From Bacillus alkalisoli (GTDB taxonomy: Bacteria > Bacillota > Bacilli > Bacillales > Bacillaceae_I): a stretch of DNA of 64,000 nucleotides. This document shows positions 1-8,618 of this stretch, in pieces. Each line of letters starts with the position of its first letter. The first letter of the stretch is position 1. The position numbers and the translations under genes were made by a program. The notes under the pieces are model-generated. The model did no database searches, was not told where the DNA came from, and saw only the letters and a list, made by a program, of their open reading frames with translations. Where the stretch lies: the NCBI RefSeq assembly GCF_002797415.1, contig NZ_KZ454944.1, positions 2,622,665 to 2,686,664 of the forward strand, read 5' to 3'.

Positions 1-904
1 TTTCTTCCCCTAATTCATCTAGTAAAGAATAATGAACAATAAGATATTCTGGCGATACATCTACTTTGTTAACGGTAAATGTAAAACCAGCATCCGAAAC
101 GGAAAACGTATCTTCTCCCCATGCATTATAGAATTCACCGTATTTCACATAGTTTGTGACCGCTGTTTTCCAGTTTGATAAGTTTGGTAACAAAAAAATA
201 AAGGAAGCAAACACAGCTACGACAATACTAGCTAAAATGGCTTGTTTTTTCCAAGATCGTTTTTTATTCGTTTGAGATGGCAACTGATTCATTAATTTTG
301 ATAAGAAATTATCTTCTATTACCCTTTCGTTCATTGCTGCAACATACTTCTTCTTCATACTTTTGATTTTCTTAACCTTTTCACGGCAGTTAGGGCAAAA
401 TTCGAGATGGTCTTCGATAGTTTCATCATTATTGTTACCGGAAAATGCTAGTAATCTATCGATTGGAATACAGGATTCTGTAGTCTTTATATTTTGTAAT
501 ACTTCCCCGCAAATATTCATTAAAGCGGATTGATAGTTGCTATCCACTTCGTCCTTAGTAATACCAACAATATGAGATATCTCTTCTGTACTAAAGTGTT
601 GGATTTCAGATAGAAGAAAAATATACGTTTCTAAAAAATTCGGAAACAGCGGGGAATTAGTTTGGATGCTGTTCGACAGTAATCTAAAATGTTCCTTAAA
701 AACAAGGCTCACTATGTTCTTTTTTTCAGACAAACTGTTATATGTATTCGTAAAGGTTATTAATATTATTTCATCCACTTTTTCAGCGTTTAGTGGGAAG
801 GCTTTTGTTATACAATAAGCATTTTCTATGTAAGGGGCTATTAGTTTAATAAATAATTCTTTGTCCCCAGCCAATATCTTTTGAACTTCTGTTTCAGTAA
901 TCAT
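1..904 (-). CDS. Sigma-like/anti-sigma fusion protein, third tandem paralogue (3' end outside the window)
   Basis: Reading leftward from ATG at 904, the frame is open to the window edge, about 300 codons. The start is fixed by GAGGTG six bases upstream, the same spacing as in the two paralogues to the right. The N-terminus (MITETEVQKILAGDKELF) matches theirs. It continues with an ECF sigma region-2-like helix block, a region-4-like block (about residues 90-140), an HLEFCPNC zinc-finger motif (HxxxCxxC), a basic stretch, one membrane helix, and the beginning of a DUF4179-type extracellular region (YVKYGEFYNAWGEDTF). It is more divergent than the other two copies. Role inferred from architecture: a membrane-anchored regulator of the anti-sigma kind. 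The C-terminus is unseen. Confidence 0.8.
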   Translation of the reverse strand, partial: MITETEVQKILAGDKELFIKLIAPYIENAYCITKAFPLNAEKVDEIILITFTNTYNSLSEKKNIVSLVFKEHFRLLSNSIQTNSPLFPNFLETYIFLLSEIQHFSTEEISHIVGITKDEVDSNYQSALMNICGEVLQNIKTTESCIPIDRLLAFSGNNNDETIEDHLEFCPNCREKVKKIKSMKKKYVAAMNERVIEDNFLSKLMNQLPSQTNKKRSWKKQAILASIVVAVFASFIFLLPNLSNWKTAVTNYVKYGEFYNAWGEDTFSVSDAGFTFTVNKVDVSPEYLIVHYSLLDELGEE

Positions 905-984
905 ACATTTCACCTCTTTTGAAAAGTTATACTATTATTATATCATTCTTCCAATATATGTTTTCGAAATGTTTATATTTCACA

Positions 985-1020
985 ATAAATAAAAGTGCCC
1001 TAAAATACATAGGACACTTA
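985..1020 (-). terminator. Rho-independent terminator after paralogue 2
   Basis: Stem AAGTG(T/C)CCTA pairing with TAGG(G/A)CACTT around an 8-base loop, then TTTTATTT reading leftward. It starts 11 bases after the stop at 1031. The stem is nearly the same as that of the terminator at 3211-3246. Confidence 0.8.
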
Positions 1021-1030
1021 CACTAAATAC

Positions 1031-3121
1031 TTATTCTTTTTTGCCAAGTGAGATTTTTAATGGCTCTTCTAATTGGATTATACGTTGCATTCCAGTTGAC
1101 TTTATTTCCACTTCTTCTGGTGTATTTTCATCAATAAATACTTGAAGATGGAAGCCAACTGTGTCTGTTTCATAAGTATGATTATTTTCCCCGTAAGTAT
1201 AGCTAACTATTGGTTGCCATCCATCTCTCATTTCTGTTTCATGGACGTTCCAATGATATATGTTTTTATCGTGTTTACTTTGTTTGGATCCTTTCATCAC
1301 AATATCAAAGCGTTCGGGATTATATTCTTCTTTATCTACTGTAACTTTTTTAATCGTAATAGTTTCAAAAACGTCGCCATTCACTTCAATGTTTAGTGGA
1401 TAATCTTCCACTTCTTCTAACTTTATTGGAATGGAGATGTCTACAGGTATATGGTATTGAAAGCCTTGTAGTACCATATACGTTGTTTCATCTGTATCTA
1501 ATCTTCCCTTTACAATAGACTCTCGCCGATTATGCTCACCATTCTCATATAATGCACGCAATTCTTCCATATCATAATAATAATCGCTAAAAGCTGACTT
1601 TTGAGGTTGGCCATATACCCAATTCCGGTTGTATTCTATTATATCAATAGGGATTAAATGTAAATCATTACTACTTTGTATGGATACCATTGGATACACA
1701 TTGTATTTTAAATAATTTGAGTCAAAACCATATTGTTGTTTTGATTCTTCACTTGTGGATGCCGTGATTCGATCTACTTCTTCGTCCGTTAAGCTCACTT
1801 TATATTCTATAATATTTCCAAGAGAGGTTTTCAAAAATTGCTCAATGGAAAATTCTATACTGTTAGCAAATGTTTCTTTTACATCCATATTAACAATTTC
1901 AATATTATCTTTAAATGGAGAAAACTTTATAGGAATGGTTAGATCCCATAACCCTCGTCTATGAGCTATTTCTCTAATTGTTATTTCTAATTCAAATTCA
2001 TCTGGAATTTTTTCAATAGAATCAAGAGAAAAAATTAGAACATTTTCACCATCATTTAACATGGGTATATTAGAAATTGCTAAGTCGTACCTGATATCAT
2101 CTTCTGTTTTCATTCTGAAGACACTATCTCCCCATGGTTGCACAAGGTTTACATAATAGTTATTTTCATTTCTATAAAATCTATCTTTCGTTTCCTTATC
2201 TACATCATAATGAACATACAAAAATAAAGGGGAGACTTCTACATGCAAAACTTCAAATTTAACATTACTATCCTCTACCGCATACGTACCAGATCCCCAA
2301 ACATTATAAAATTGGCCATACTTCACATAGTTGGAAGCAGCTGAAACCCACGTGACAACGTTTGGTACGACGAACATAAAGATGGAGAAAAGTGCAACAA
2401 CGGAAAGTGCTGCTAAATATTGATATCTCCATGATTGTTTCTTCTTTTTATATGGAATTAGTTCTTCCATTATAGTTTCTGCAATCTCTACATCTAAATG
2501 CTGGTTTCGCCAAGCTTTTAATTTTACCTTTTTTAATGATTTCATAGAAAAGATTGATTCTCTACAGCTTGGACAAAACTCTAAGTGATCTTCTACTTTT
2601 GATTTAATTTTCTCATCATTTATTTTCTCCACGTATTGAAGTAACTCTTCACTTGATAAACAACCATCTGCCAGCAATCCTTCTGTCAACTCATCCACAT
2701 AAAAATATTTGTTAGCGTTAGTTAAAGCTAATTCTACATCTTGATTAGAAATGTTTAACGCTTTACTAATAGTTGATTTACCAACATGCAGTAATTCGTG
2801 TAATAAGAATATGAACGTTTCTTTGTAGGAAGCGTTTAGTAATGGTGCTTCTTCCATTTTAATATTTTGCTCTAATACTTTGAATAAGTAAGCAAACTTT
2901 GTTGTAGCAAACCACTCCGAAAATATTTCCGATTCTTTATAGTTATGTAACTGATTATATGTATATATGAAACTATCTTTCACTAAAGTAATAGCTGTTT
3001 CTTCGTTTATGTGAAATGTCTTTACAAATACATATAAGTCTTGTTCAAATGCTTCAGCAACTTTAGAAAACAATTGCTTTTCACCTAATAAGATTTTTTG
3101 TACTTCGATGTTATCTAACAA
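1031..3121 (-). CDS. ECF-sigma-like / zf-HC2 anti-sigma fusion with DUF4179-like ectodomain, paralogue 2
   Basis: 696 residues. Residues 15-85 resemble ECF sigma region 2 (AITLVKDSFIYTYNQL...SEWFATT). Residues 98-142 resemble region 4, a helix-turn-helix (ISKALNISNQDVELAL). H179, C183 and C186 form the HxxxCxxC motif of zinc-binding anti-sigma factors. One membrane helix lies at about 234-257. The remaining 430 residues are outside the cell: DUF4179-like (about 262-370, GQFYNVWGSGTYAVED) followed by a DUF5643-like beta region (about 560-690). The start is TTG with GAGGTG six bases upstream. The paralogue at 3255 has the same arrangement. A sigma-like segment and its anti-sigma partner on one chain is unusual, since they are normally separate cotranscribed genes. 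Whether the sigma part still binds polymerase cannot be told from sequence. Confidence 0.85.
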   Translation of the reverse strand: MLDNIEVQKILLGEKQLFSKVAEAFEQDLYVFVKTFHINEETAITLVKDSFIYTYNQLHNYKESEIFSEWFATTKFAYLFKVLEQNIKMEEAPLLNASYKETFIFLLHELLHVGKSTISKALNISNQDVELALTNANKYFYVDELTEGLLADGCLSSEELLQYVEKINDEKIKSKVEDHLEFCPSCRESIFSMKSLKKVKLKAWRNQHLDVEIAETIMEELIPYKKKKQSWRYQYLAALSVVALFSIFMFVVPNVVTWVSAASNYVKYGQFYNVWGSGTYAVEDSNVKFEVLHVEVSPLFLYVHYDVDKETKDRFYRNENNYYVNLVQPWGDSVFRMKTEDDIRYDLAISNIPMLNDGENVLIFSLDSIEKIPDEFELEITIREIAHRRGLWDLTIPIKFSPFKDNIEIVNMDVKETFANSIEFSIEQFLKTSLGNIIEYKVSLTDEEVDRITASTSEESKQQYGFDSNYLKYNVYPMVSIQSSNDLHLIPIDIIEYNRNWVYGQPQKSAFSDYYYDMEELRALYENGEHNRRESIVKGRLDTDETTYMVLQGFQYHIPVDISIPIKLEEVEDYPLNIEVNGDVFETITIKKVTVDKEEYNPERFDIVMKGSKQSKHDKNIYHWNVHETEMRDGWQPIVSYTYGENNHTYETDTVGFHLQVFIDENTPEEVEIKSTGMQRIIQLEEPLKISLGKKE

Positions 3122-3210
3122 TTATTTCACCTCTAATACTTCATCTTACTATTAATTCTTTCATTTATCATACCATTTTCTTTCAAAATATTGTAAGCAA
3201 TAACAGAAAA

Positions 3211-3246
3211 TTAAAAAGTGTCCTACTTGTGAATAGGACACCTTTA
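3211..3246 (-). terminator. Rho-independent terminator after paralogue 1
   Basis: Stem GTGTCCTA/TAGGACAC with an 8-base loop followed by TTTTTAATTTT leftward, just after the stop at 3255. Each tandem paralogue therefore ends its own transcript. Confidence 0.85.
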
Positions 3247-3254
3247 GTTTCATT

Positions 3255-5351
3255 TTACTCGTTAATATGTAACGGTATTCGTAACGGTTCTTCTAGGCGA
3301 ATGATCCTTGTGGCTCCGTGAGTTCTTACAACAGCTTCTTCTGGCGTGTTGTCATCAATATAGACTAAGAACTGAAAACCAACCTCATCATCTTCGTATG
3401 GGTTATTATATTCGTTTCCGTACTCATAATTGATATATCTTTGTTCATAAGAGTTATCATCAGCTTCATGGATACCCCAATGATAAATATTTTTCACTTG
3501 TTTATTATGGCTAGAACCTTTCATTGTAATTTCAAAGCGTTCTGGATTGTGGTGGTCGTTTTCTAACGTTATTTTCTTAATAGTAATCGTTTCAAAAACG
3601 TCGCCGTTTACTTCTAAATTCAAAGGCATATTATCTACTTCTTCTAATTTAATTGGAATGGAAAATTCTATTGGGACATGGTATTGAAAACCACTTAATA
3701 CCATATACATTGTATCTTCTTTAGTAAGTCTTCCCTTCACAATTGAATCTCTTGGATTATATTCGCCCTTCTCATATAAAGCTTGTAACTCATCTGGATC
3801 GTAATAGAATTGGCTATATGCTGCTTTTTGTGTTGTTGTTTCAAGTGCCGGGTTATTATGTCTGTAGTTGTCATAAATATGTATAGGAATTAGATGAAAG
3901 TTGTCGGCACTTTCAATCGTTAACATCGGATTAACATCATTTTTCAAATAACTAGAATCATAACCATTACTTTTTGCCTCTTCAGACAATGAATCCATAA
4001 TTCTATTAACTTCTTCATCAGTTAAGTTCACCTTGTACTCTATGACACTTCCAAGAGGTGTTTTAATTATCTGTTCAATCGATAACTCAGTACTATCTGC
4101 AAAGGTTTCTTTTAAGTTAATATCAACTATTTCAATGTCATTCTTAAAAGGCGCATATTGTATTGGAATGATTAGTTCCCAATTTCCTTGAGTATGAGCA
4201 ATTTCTCGAACATTTAGTTTTAAATCAAAAGAATCTGGGATTACATCTGTAGAATTAAAAGATAGAATTATAACATTTTCTCCATCTTTTAATGGTGGCA
4301 TATCCGAGACGCCTAAATTATATGTTTTATTATCTTTTGTTTTCATTTGAAAAGTACTATTTCCCCAAGGTTGTATAAGGGAACCAAAATAATTTTCTTG
4401 TTCAAAAAATTTTTCTTTTGTTTCATTATCAACATCGTAATGTACATACAGAAATTTTGGAGAAACTTCTACATGTAACACTTCCAATTTAATATTTCTG
4501 TCTTCTACTGCATACGTACCAGATCCCCAAACATTATAAAATTGCTCATACTTAACATAATTGGAAGCCGCTGATACCCACGTGACAACGTTTGGTACGA
4601 CAAACATAAAGATGGAGAAGAGTGCAACAACGGAAGTGGCTGCTAAATATTGATATTTCCATGATCGTTTCTTCTTTTTGTATGGTATAAGTTCGTCTAT
4701 AATGATTTGAGAAATATCTGCCTCTAACTGCTGATGTCGCCAGATTTTTAACTTTGTTGCTTTTAACGATTTCATTGAAAAGACAGACTCTCTACAGCTT
4801 GGACAAAATTCCAAGTGGTCTTCCACTTTTATTTTTGATGAACCCTCTATTGTGTTTTTGACATATTGAAATAGTTCTAGAGCTGACAAACATCCTTCTT
4901 TTTCCATTCTTTCTTCTAATTCTTCTTTGAAAAAATGTTTGTGTGCATGAACTAATTCTTTTTCTACATCCTGTACCGAATTATTTAACACCTTACTAAT
5001 TGTGTATATTCCAACCTGGAGTAAATCGTGTAATAAGAAGACGAATGTTTCCTTGTATGTAGCATTTTGTATTGGTGCCTCTTTGTCAGTGAAATGTCTT
5101 TCTAATTCTTTAAATAAATAAGAAAATATTGTAGTTGCAAACCATTCAGAAAAGACTTCTGTTTCTTTATAAAAATGCAGATGATTATATGTATATATGA
5201 AACTATCTTTTACTAAAGAAATGACAATTTCTTCTTCTATGTTAAATGCCTTTACAAACATATATATATCTTGCTCAAATGTTTCCACAACTTTAGAAAA
5301 TAATTGCTTTTCACCTAATAAGACCTTTTGTACTTCGATGTTATCTAACAA
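3255..5351 (-). CDS. ECF-sigma-like / zf-HC2 anti-sigma fusion with DUF4179-like ectodomain, paralogue 1
   Basis: 698 residues from TTG at 5351. A GTG lies three codons upstream at 5360 but overlaps the ribosome site; GAGGTG-aataag-TTG gives the same spacing as GAGGTG-aaataa-TTG in the next copy, so TTG is chosen. Order: sigma region-2-like (YMFVKAFNIEEEIVISLVKDSF), region-4-like (ISKVLNNSVQDVEKEL), HLEFCPSC zinc motif, KKKKRSW basic stretch, membrane helix (FSIFMFVVPNVVTW), DUF4179-like region (YNVWGSGTYAVED), and a C-terminal beta domain (NLEVNGDVFETITIKK). Closely related over its whole length to 1031-3121, so the array arose by tandem duplication. Likely a single-chain envelope-stress or signal regulator; the signal is unknown. 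Confidence 0.85.
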   Translation of the reverse strand: MLDNIEVQKVLLGEKQLFSKVVETFEQDIYMFVKAFNIEEEIVISLVKDSFIYTYNHLHFYKETEVFSEWFATTIFSYLFKELERHFTDKEAPIQNATYKETFVFLLHDLLQVGIYTISKVLNNSVQDVEKELVHAHKHFFKEELEERMEKEGCLSALELFQYVKNTIEGSSKIKVEDHLEFCPSCRESVFSMKSLKATKLKIWRHQQLEADISQIIIDELIPYKKKKRSWKYQYLAATSVVALFSIFMFVVPNVVTWVSAASNYVKYEQFYNVWGSGTYAVEDRNIKLEVLHVEVSPKFLYVHYDVDNETKEKFFEQENYFGSLIQPWGNSTFQMKTKDNKTYNLGVSDMPPLKDGENVIILSFNSTDVIPDSFDLKLNVREIAHTQGNWELIIPIQYAPFKNDIEIVDINLKETFADSTELSIEQIIKTPLGSVIEYKVNLTDEEVNRIMDSLSEEAKSNGYDSSYLKNDVNPMLTIESADNFHLIPIHIYDNYRHNNPALETTTQKAAYSQFYYDPDELQALYEKGEYNPRDSIVKGRLTKEDTMYMVLSGFQYHVPIEFSIPIKLEEVDNMPLNLEVNGDVFETITIKKITLENDHHNPERFEITMKGSSHNKQVKNIYHWGIHEADDNSYEQRYINYEYGNEYNNPYEDDEVGFQFLVYIDDNTPEEAVVRTHGATRIIRLEEPLRIPLHINE

Positions 5352-5513
5352 CTTATTCACCTCATATGGCTCATCTTTTTCATTTCATTATCTTAACGTA
5401 TTATACCATTTTATTTCAAAAAATTGTAAGAGATTAGCGGAAATTAAGTTTAGATAAAAAGAGTTGTCAGAAGATTATTAGTGATATTAAAATTTATATA
5501 AATCAAAAAAAGT

Positions 5514-5590
5514 GTCGGATATGTAACCGACCCCTGTGGGAGTGGGCAGGCTGGTGAGCCTCCCCCGCGGAAAGCGGCTACATATCCGAC
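5514..5590 (-). repeat. Palindromic repeat family P, copy 1
   Basis: Arms GTCGGATATGTA (5514-5525) and TACATATCCGAC (5579-5590) are perfect complements. The core read leftward is CCGCTTTCCGCGGGGGAGG...CCACAGGGG, the common core of this family. It lies 48 bases beyond the stop of the small ORF at 5639 and could act as its terminator. The arms share no sequence with those of other copies. Confidence 0.8.
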
Positions 5591-5638
5591 AAGGCTTTAA
5601 ATTCACTAAATTCTGTTTTACATATATAAGTGAATTCA

Positions 5639-5758
5639 TTAAAACTTATTTGTGTAAAAGTATTTTAGATATATTTCTCTTCTTACTTCATCCATTGAGG
5701 CTTCCATACGTTTTGGTTGTTGTTTGGATGACTTTCTCTTGAAGAAAATGGCTAACAT
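5639..5758 (-). CDS. Small basic protein of 39 residues, unknown function
   Basis: ATG at 5758 is preceded by GGAGGG with six bases of spacing, which is close to optimal. An ATG two codons further upstream abuts the Shine-Dalgarno sequence and is not preferred. Product: MLAIFFKRKSSKQQPKRM then EASMDEVRREIYLKYFYTNKF. It has a short hydrophobic start and a charged, basic middle. Composition and size recall the YrzI-type small Bacillus proteins, but I do not recognise the family. It is monocistronic between two intergenic stretches. Support comes mainly from the ribosome site. Confidence 0.5.
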   Translation of the reverse strand: MLAIFFKRKSSKQQPKRMEASMDEVRREIYLKYFYTNKF

Positions 5759-5861
5759 GTTCATCCCTCCATCTATTTTAAGTTTGGCTTATTTGTTTTG
5801 CTTACAATGTAAGTGTACGATTTTCTCCTTTTTTCTTTAACCGCTTGAAGTAGTAACTTTT

Positions 5862-5880
5862 CTACATCTTACACCTCCAT
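5862..5880 (-). promoter_or_regulatory. Strong Shine-Dalgarno followed by ATG-TAG (start-stop)
   Basis: Reading leftward, GGAGGTG is followed at normal spacing by ATG (5867-5865) and immediately by TAG (5864-5862). A reading frame beginning GAT-GTA-GAA continues past it for about 30 codons but has no start codon. This is either a minimal start-stop element in the leader of the 39-residue gene or the relic of a frameshifted small gene. Confidence 0.3.
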
Positions 5881-5929
5881 TTATTTCCTACTTTTACTCG
5901 AAAGATACTCATACTTAAGACGGAAAACT

Positions 5930-5962
5930 AAAAATGCAGACAGCTTAAAATACGCTGTCTGC
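5930..5962 (-). terminator. Hairpin terminator
   Basis: GCAGACAGC pairs perfectly with GCTGTCTGC over a 9-base loop, followed leftward by ATTTTTAG. It lies beyond the terminator of the LysM gene, so it either backs that one up or ends an unseen short transcript. The rest of 5759-6085 shows only the start-stop site at 5862 and the LysM-gene terminator. Confidence 0.65.
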
Positions 5963-6007
5963 TTAGGTTTACATATATTTATACTATTTGTTAAAGGGGG
6001 TAAGATA

Positions 6008-6056
6008 ACAAAATAGCCTTACAATCACATAATACATCGTAATTGTAAGGCTATTA
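6008..6056 (-). terminator. Terminator of the LysM/NlpC-P60 gene
   Basis: A 14-bp perfect stem AATAGCCTTACAAT/ATTGTAAGGCTATT with a TTTTGTTAT tail leftward, 30 bases after the stop at 6086. Confidence 0.85.
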
Positions 6057-6085
6057 TAAAGAAAGTATTAACTTTTTGTTAAAAC

Positions 6086-7045
6086 TTATTGAATAACGCG
6101 GACAGCTTTTACTGCACGTGGTTTCCAATACGTGTTATAGTTTGCAAATGCAACTCCTGTAGATGATGCAGAGTGTAATAAAGTATTCTGATCTACGATA
6201 ATAGATACGTGATTAATTACTCCGTTTCCACTCGTGTCAAAGAACACTAAGTCACCTTTTCTTACTTGTGAAAGAGGAATTTCTGTTCCAACATTCGCTT
6301 GTTGGCCAGATGTTCTTGGTAAATTTATACCAATCTCACTAAAAACTCTTACTGTATACGAAGAGCAATCAAAAGCATCTGTTCTCGTTGTTGCTGCACC
6401 GTATAAATACGTTGCACCTAGATATTTTCTCCCTGCATTAATAACAGCATCTGCTCTTTGCTCCCAAGTAGGTGTTGCAACAACAGGAGCAACTTGTCCA
6501 CCACCTGATGGTATATTAATAACTTGTCCTACAAAAATGCGATTTGGATCTGTTATAGATGAGTTTGCAGCTAATAATGCTGTATATGTTACACCATGTC
6601 TTTGAGCAACTACTGATAGTGAATCACCACTACGAATTGTATATGTGGTAGTCGCAGTTGGAGTACTTACAGTGTTTGAACCTGTAGAAGGTACATTCAA
6701 CACTTGTCCTACGAAAATTTGATTAGCATTTTGAATGGTAGGGTTTATGTTTAATAAGTTTTGGGTAGTAGTATTATACTTTCTTGCAATAACCGACAAA
6801 GAATCGCCTGAAACAACGCGGTATGTTGTTGTAGAAGCTTGAGCACTTACTTTTAAAGTTTGCCCAGGAAATATTATATCGTTCGTTAAGTTGTTCCAGT
6901 TTCTAATATCATTTACTGTCACTTGGTTGTCATTCGCGATTTTCCATAGAGAATCACCTGATTTAACTGTATAATCTGCTGCCATTGCATGTGATGAGAA
7001 CAATAACGTTGCGACAAATGTACCTGCAATAATGGTTTTTTTCAT
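6086..7045 (-). CDS. Secreted peptidoglycan endopeptidase with three LysM domains and NlpC/P60 (LytE-like)
   Basis: 319 residues. Signal peptide 1-22 (MKKTIIAGTF...SHAMA). Three LysM modules at about 24-67, 75-119 and 134-178, each beginning YTVKSGDSLWKIA or similar and ending in a GQxLxV turn. NlpC/P60 domain at about 197-319 with catalytic C227 (DCSSY), H279 (NHVSIIV) and H291 (LLHSA). The LysM modules anchor the enzyme to the wall, where it should cut the D-Glu to meso-DAP bond. Three LysM plus NlpC/P60 is the layout of B. subtilis LytE (CwlS has four LysM and LytF five), but the catalytic domain is not close enough to be sure of orthology. Upstream, TTGTAA (7127-7132) and TATAAA (7103-7108) could be a promoter. 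TGTAAG-5-TGTCAG there is only a loose WalR-like match. Confidence 0.93.
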   Translation of the reverse strand: MKKTIIAGTFVATLLFSSHAMAADYTVKSGDSLWKIANDNQVTVNDIRNWNNLTNDIIFPGQTLKVSAQASTTTYRVVSGDSLSVIARKYNTTTQNLLNINPTIQNANQIFVGQVLNVPSTGSNTVSTPTATTTYTIRSGDSLSVVAQRHGVTYTALLAANSSITDPNRIFVGQVINIPSGGGQVAPVVATPTWEQRADAVINAGRKYLGATYLYGAATTRTDAFDCSSYTVRVFSEIGINLPRTSGQQANVGTEIPLSQVRKGDLVFFDTSGNGVINHVSIIVDQNTLLHSASSTGVAFANYNTYWKPRAVKAVRVIQ

Positions 7046-7198
7046 ATGTTAGGAATTCCCCTTTGTTGAGCAGATTTTTCAATCTATCTACTACTTTGGT
7101 ATTTTATACGTTGACTGACAATTAACTTACAAGTTAATGATAGCACTTTCAACTCCATAAAAAATTGGTGAAATAATGGGTATAAAACCTATAAATAG

Positions 7199-7228
7199 AA
7201 AAAGAGCCAGCAATTGGGCTGACTCCCG
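7199..7228 (-). terminator. Terminator of the manganese catalase gene
   Basis: GAG(T)CAGC pairs with GCTG(G)CTC over CCAATT, followed leftward by CTTTTTCTATTT, 12 bases after the stop. Confidence 0.8.
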
Positions 7229-7240
7229 TTTTTATACATT

Positions 7241-8137
7241 TTAAATTCCCGCTTGTCTTTGTAACCTTTTAGCAATTTCTAAGAAGTCTTCACGTGAGAT
7301 ACCTGGTGCAAACTCTTCCGGTAAGTCTTCTAAGTCTGGAATTGGCCCTCCTTGTGGAGTACCTTGAATAACTTCTAACTTCCCTCCATCTTCTGGATGA
7401 CTACCTTTCCAAATTAACGCTACGTCTTTATAATCATTTTCACTAAATGTATATAGTTTACGATGTACTCCTTCAGCTTCAAACTTTCTAGTTGTTTCAA
7501 AAGCACTATTAGCTAAATTCGGAATCGGCACCATTTTTGTCACATCTGCACCGGTTGCGATTTCTAAAGCTTTCGCATACGCAACAACGTGAACTCCACC
7601 ACGCACTAACAGGTAGCCAATCAATTCTCTGGCTACTGGATTGTCCGTCATTTCATAAACACGCATTTTGTGTGTTCGTGCACCACATTCTAAGAAAAAG
7701 TTGTGAAGAAGATCTAATATTAAGTTACCACTATTGAATACATTATCTCCTGTCCACGGTCTTCCCATTGAATCACCAGGTAGTGATGTTTGGGCATTCA
7801 CAATATAATGGTATGAATTTCGTAAATCCTTTGTATTTCCGAGTGGTGTAGCGTCTGGCGGAGCATACCTTGTTGTTCCTTCTAACATTAAGTTTATTGT
7901 GTTGGACACTAGTTCAACATGCCCAAATTCTTCAGCTGTAATGCTTGCTACTAAATCGTAAAAAGGCTTCAACTTTCTTTTATTACGGAAGTTGAATGAT
8001 TGAAACATGTAATTGTTCAATGTAGACATTTCCCCGAATTTCCCGCCTAACAGTTCTTGAACAGCCGCTGCACCATTTGGATCAGGATTTTTTGGTCTTG
8101 GAAGATCAATTTGCAATTTATTTATTCGTTTAATCAT
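7241..8137 (-). CDS. Manganese catalase (YdbD/YjqC/CotJC superfamily)
   Basis: 298 residues, the usual length for the family. It splits hydrogen peroxide at a di-manganese centre. The ligand set is complete: E36 (KFGEMSTLNNY), E70 and H73 (EEFGHVE), E150 (FFLECGAR) and H183 (GGVHVVAY), in the order and spacing of the Lactobacillus plantarum enzyme. The C-terminal tail is rich in Gly/Pro (TPQGGPIPDLEDLP), as in Bacillus members, some of which sit in the spore coat. ATG follows AGGAGGGAGTACGTCCT. It is monocistronic with its own terminator. A spore role is likely by family but not shown here. Confidence 0.95.
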   Translation of the reverse strand: MIKRINKLQIDLPRPKNPDPNGAAAVQELLGGKFGEMSTLNNYMFQSFNFRNKRKLKPFYDLVASITAEEFGHVELVSNTINLMLEGTTRYAPPDATPLGNTKDLRNSYHYIVNAQTSLPGDSMGRPWTGDNVFNSGNLILDLLHNFFLECGARTHKMRVYEMTDNPVARELIGYLLVRGGVHVVAYAKALEIATGADVTKMVPIPNLANSAFETTRKFEAEGVHRKLYTFSENDYKDVALIWKGSHPEDGGKLEVIQGTPQGGPIPDLEDLPEEFAPGISREDFLEIAKRLQRQAGI

Positions 8138-8309
8138 AGGACGTACTCCCTCCTTTTATAAATCTTCGTTATAAAAATCGTCACTATTACGTTGTATGAA
8201 ACGTAAGAATTGTCCTATGACATAAAGGAGAGAATTTATCGAAGCTTTGTAGCAATGATAAGCTTTCCTCTAGTTTTCATTACTTTTTAATTTACTGCGT
8301 TAAAGTTGG

Positions 8310-8467
8310 CTGTTGATTTCCGTGCAAGGCTTCGCTTTCCGCGGGCGGTAAATAGGAAGGTTATTTTCACTGTCGTGAAAAAACCTACTTCTCGTCGCTA
8401 GCGCCTGTGGGGTCTCCCGCTCCCCGCTTCTCCCGCAGGAGTCTCAGCCTTGCACGGAAATCAACAG
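8310..8467 (+). repeat. Palindromic repeat family P, copy 2 (long form)
   Basis: Arms CTGTTGATTTCCGTGCAAGG and CCTTGCACGGAAATCAACAG are exact complements. The core carries CTTTCCGCGGGCGGTAAA, AGGAAGGTTATTTTCACTG, CGCCTGTGGGGTCTC and TCCCGCAGGAGTCT. Copy 3 at 34183 has a nearly identical core but different arms. It occupies most of the 480-base stretch between the catalase gene and the YjcZ-like gene. Confidence 0.9.
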
Positions 8468-8558
8468 GTGATAGTATTTAATTATCAACACTAACCTTTA
8501 ATAGCTTTTTAATTAAAACAAACTAGTATATATTCACTTTTTATAGGCTATTGCCTAT

Positions 8559-8586
8559 ACCAGTTAGGTGAAATACACATATTGTA
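8559..8586 (+). promoter_or_regulatory. Possible sigma-K or sigma-E promoter of the YjcZ-like gene
   Basis: CATATTGTA at 8578-8586 fits the CATAnnnTA -10 element of the mother-cell sigma factors. ATAC at 8557-8560 lies at the distance expected of the -35 element (AC for sigma-K, ATA for sigma-E). The gene starts 33 bases downstream. Confidence 0.4.
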
Positions 8587-8618
8587 TTAGTATCTTATCT
8601 TTGAAAGGAGCTGCGAGC

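Noticed and set aside
5536-5742. 68-codon rightward frame
   Set aside because: Begins inside the family P palindrome and runs antisense to the well-supported 39-residue gene; no ribosome site.
5768-5869. Leftward frame D-V-E-K-L-L-L-Q-A-V... of about 30 codons
   Set aside because: Protein-like but has no start codon in frame; the only ATG at the ribosome site runs straight into TAG. Kept as a finding, not as a gene.
7109-7132. WalR box before the LysM/NlpC-P60 gene
   Set aside because: TGTAAG-5-TGTCAG matches the consensus at too few positions to list as a site.
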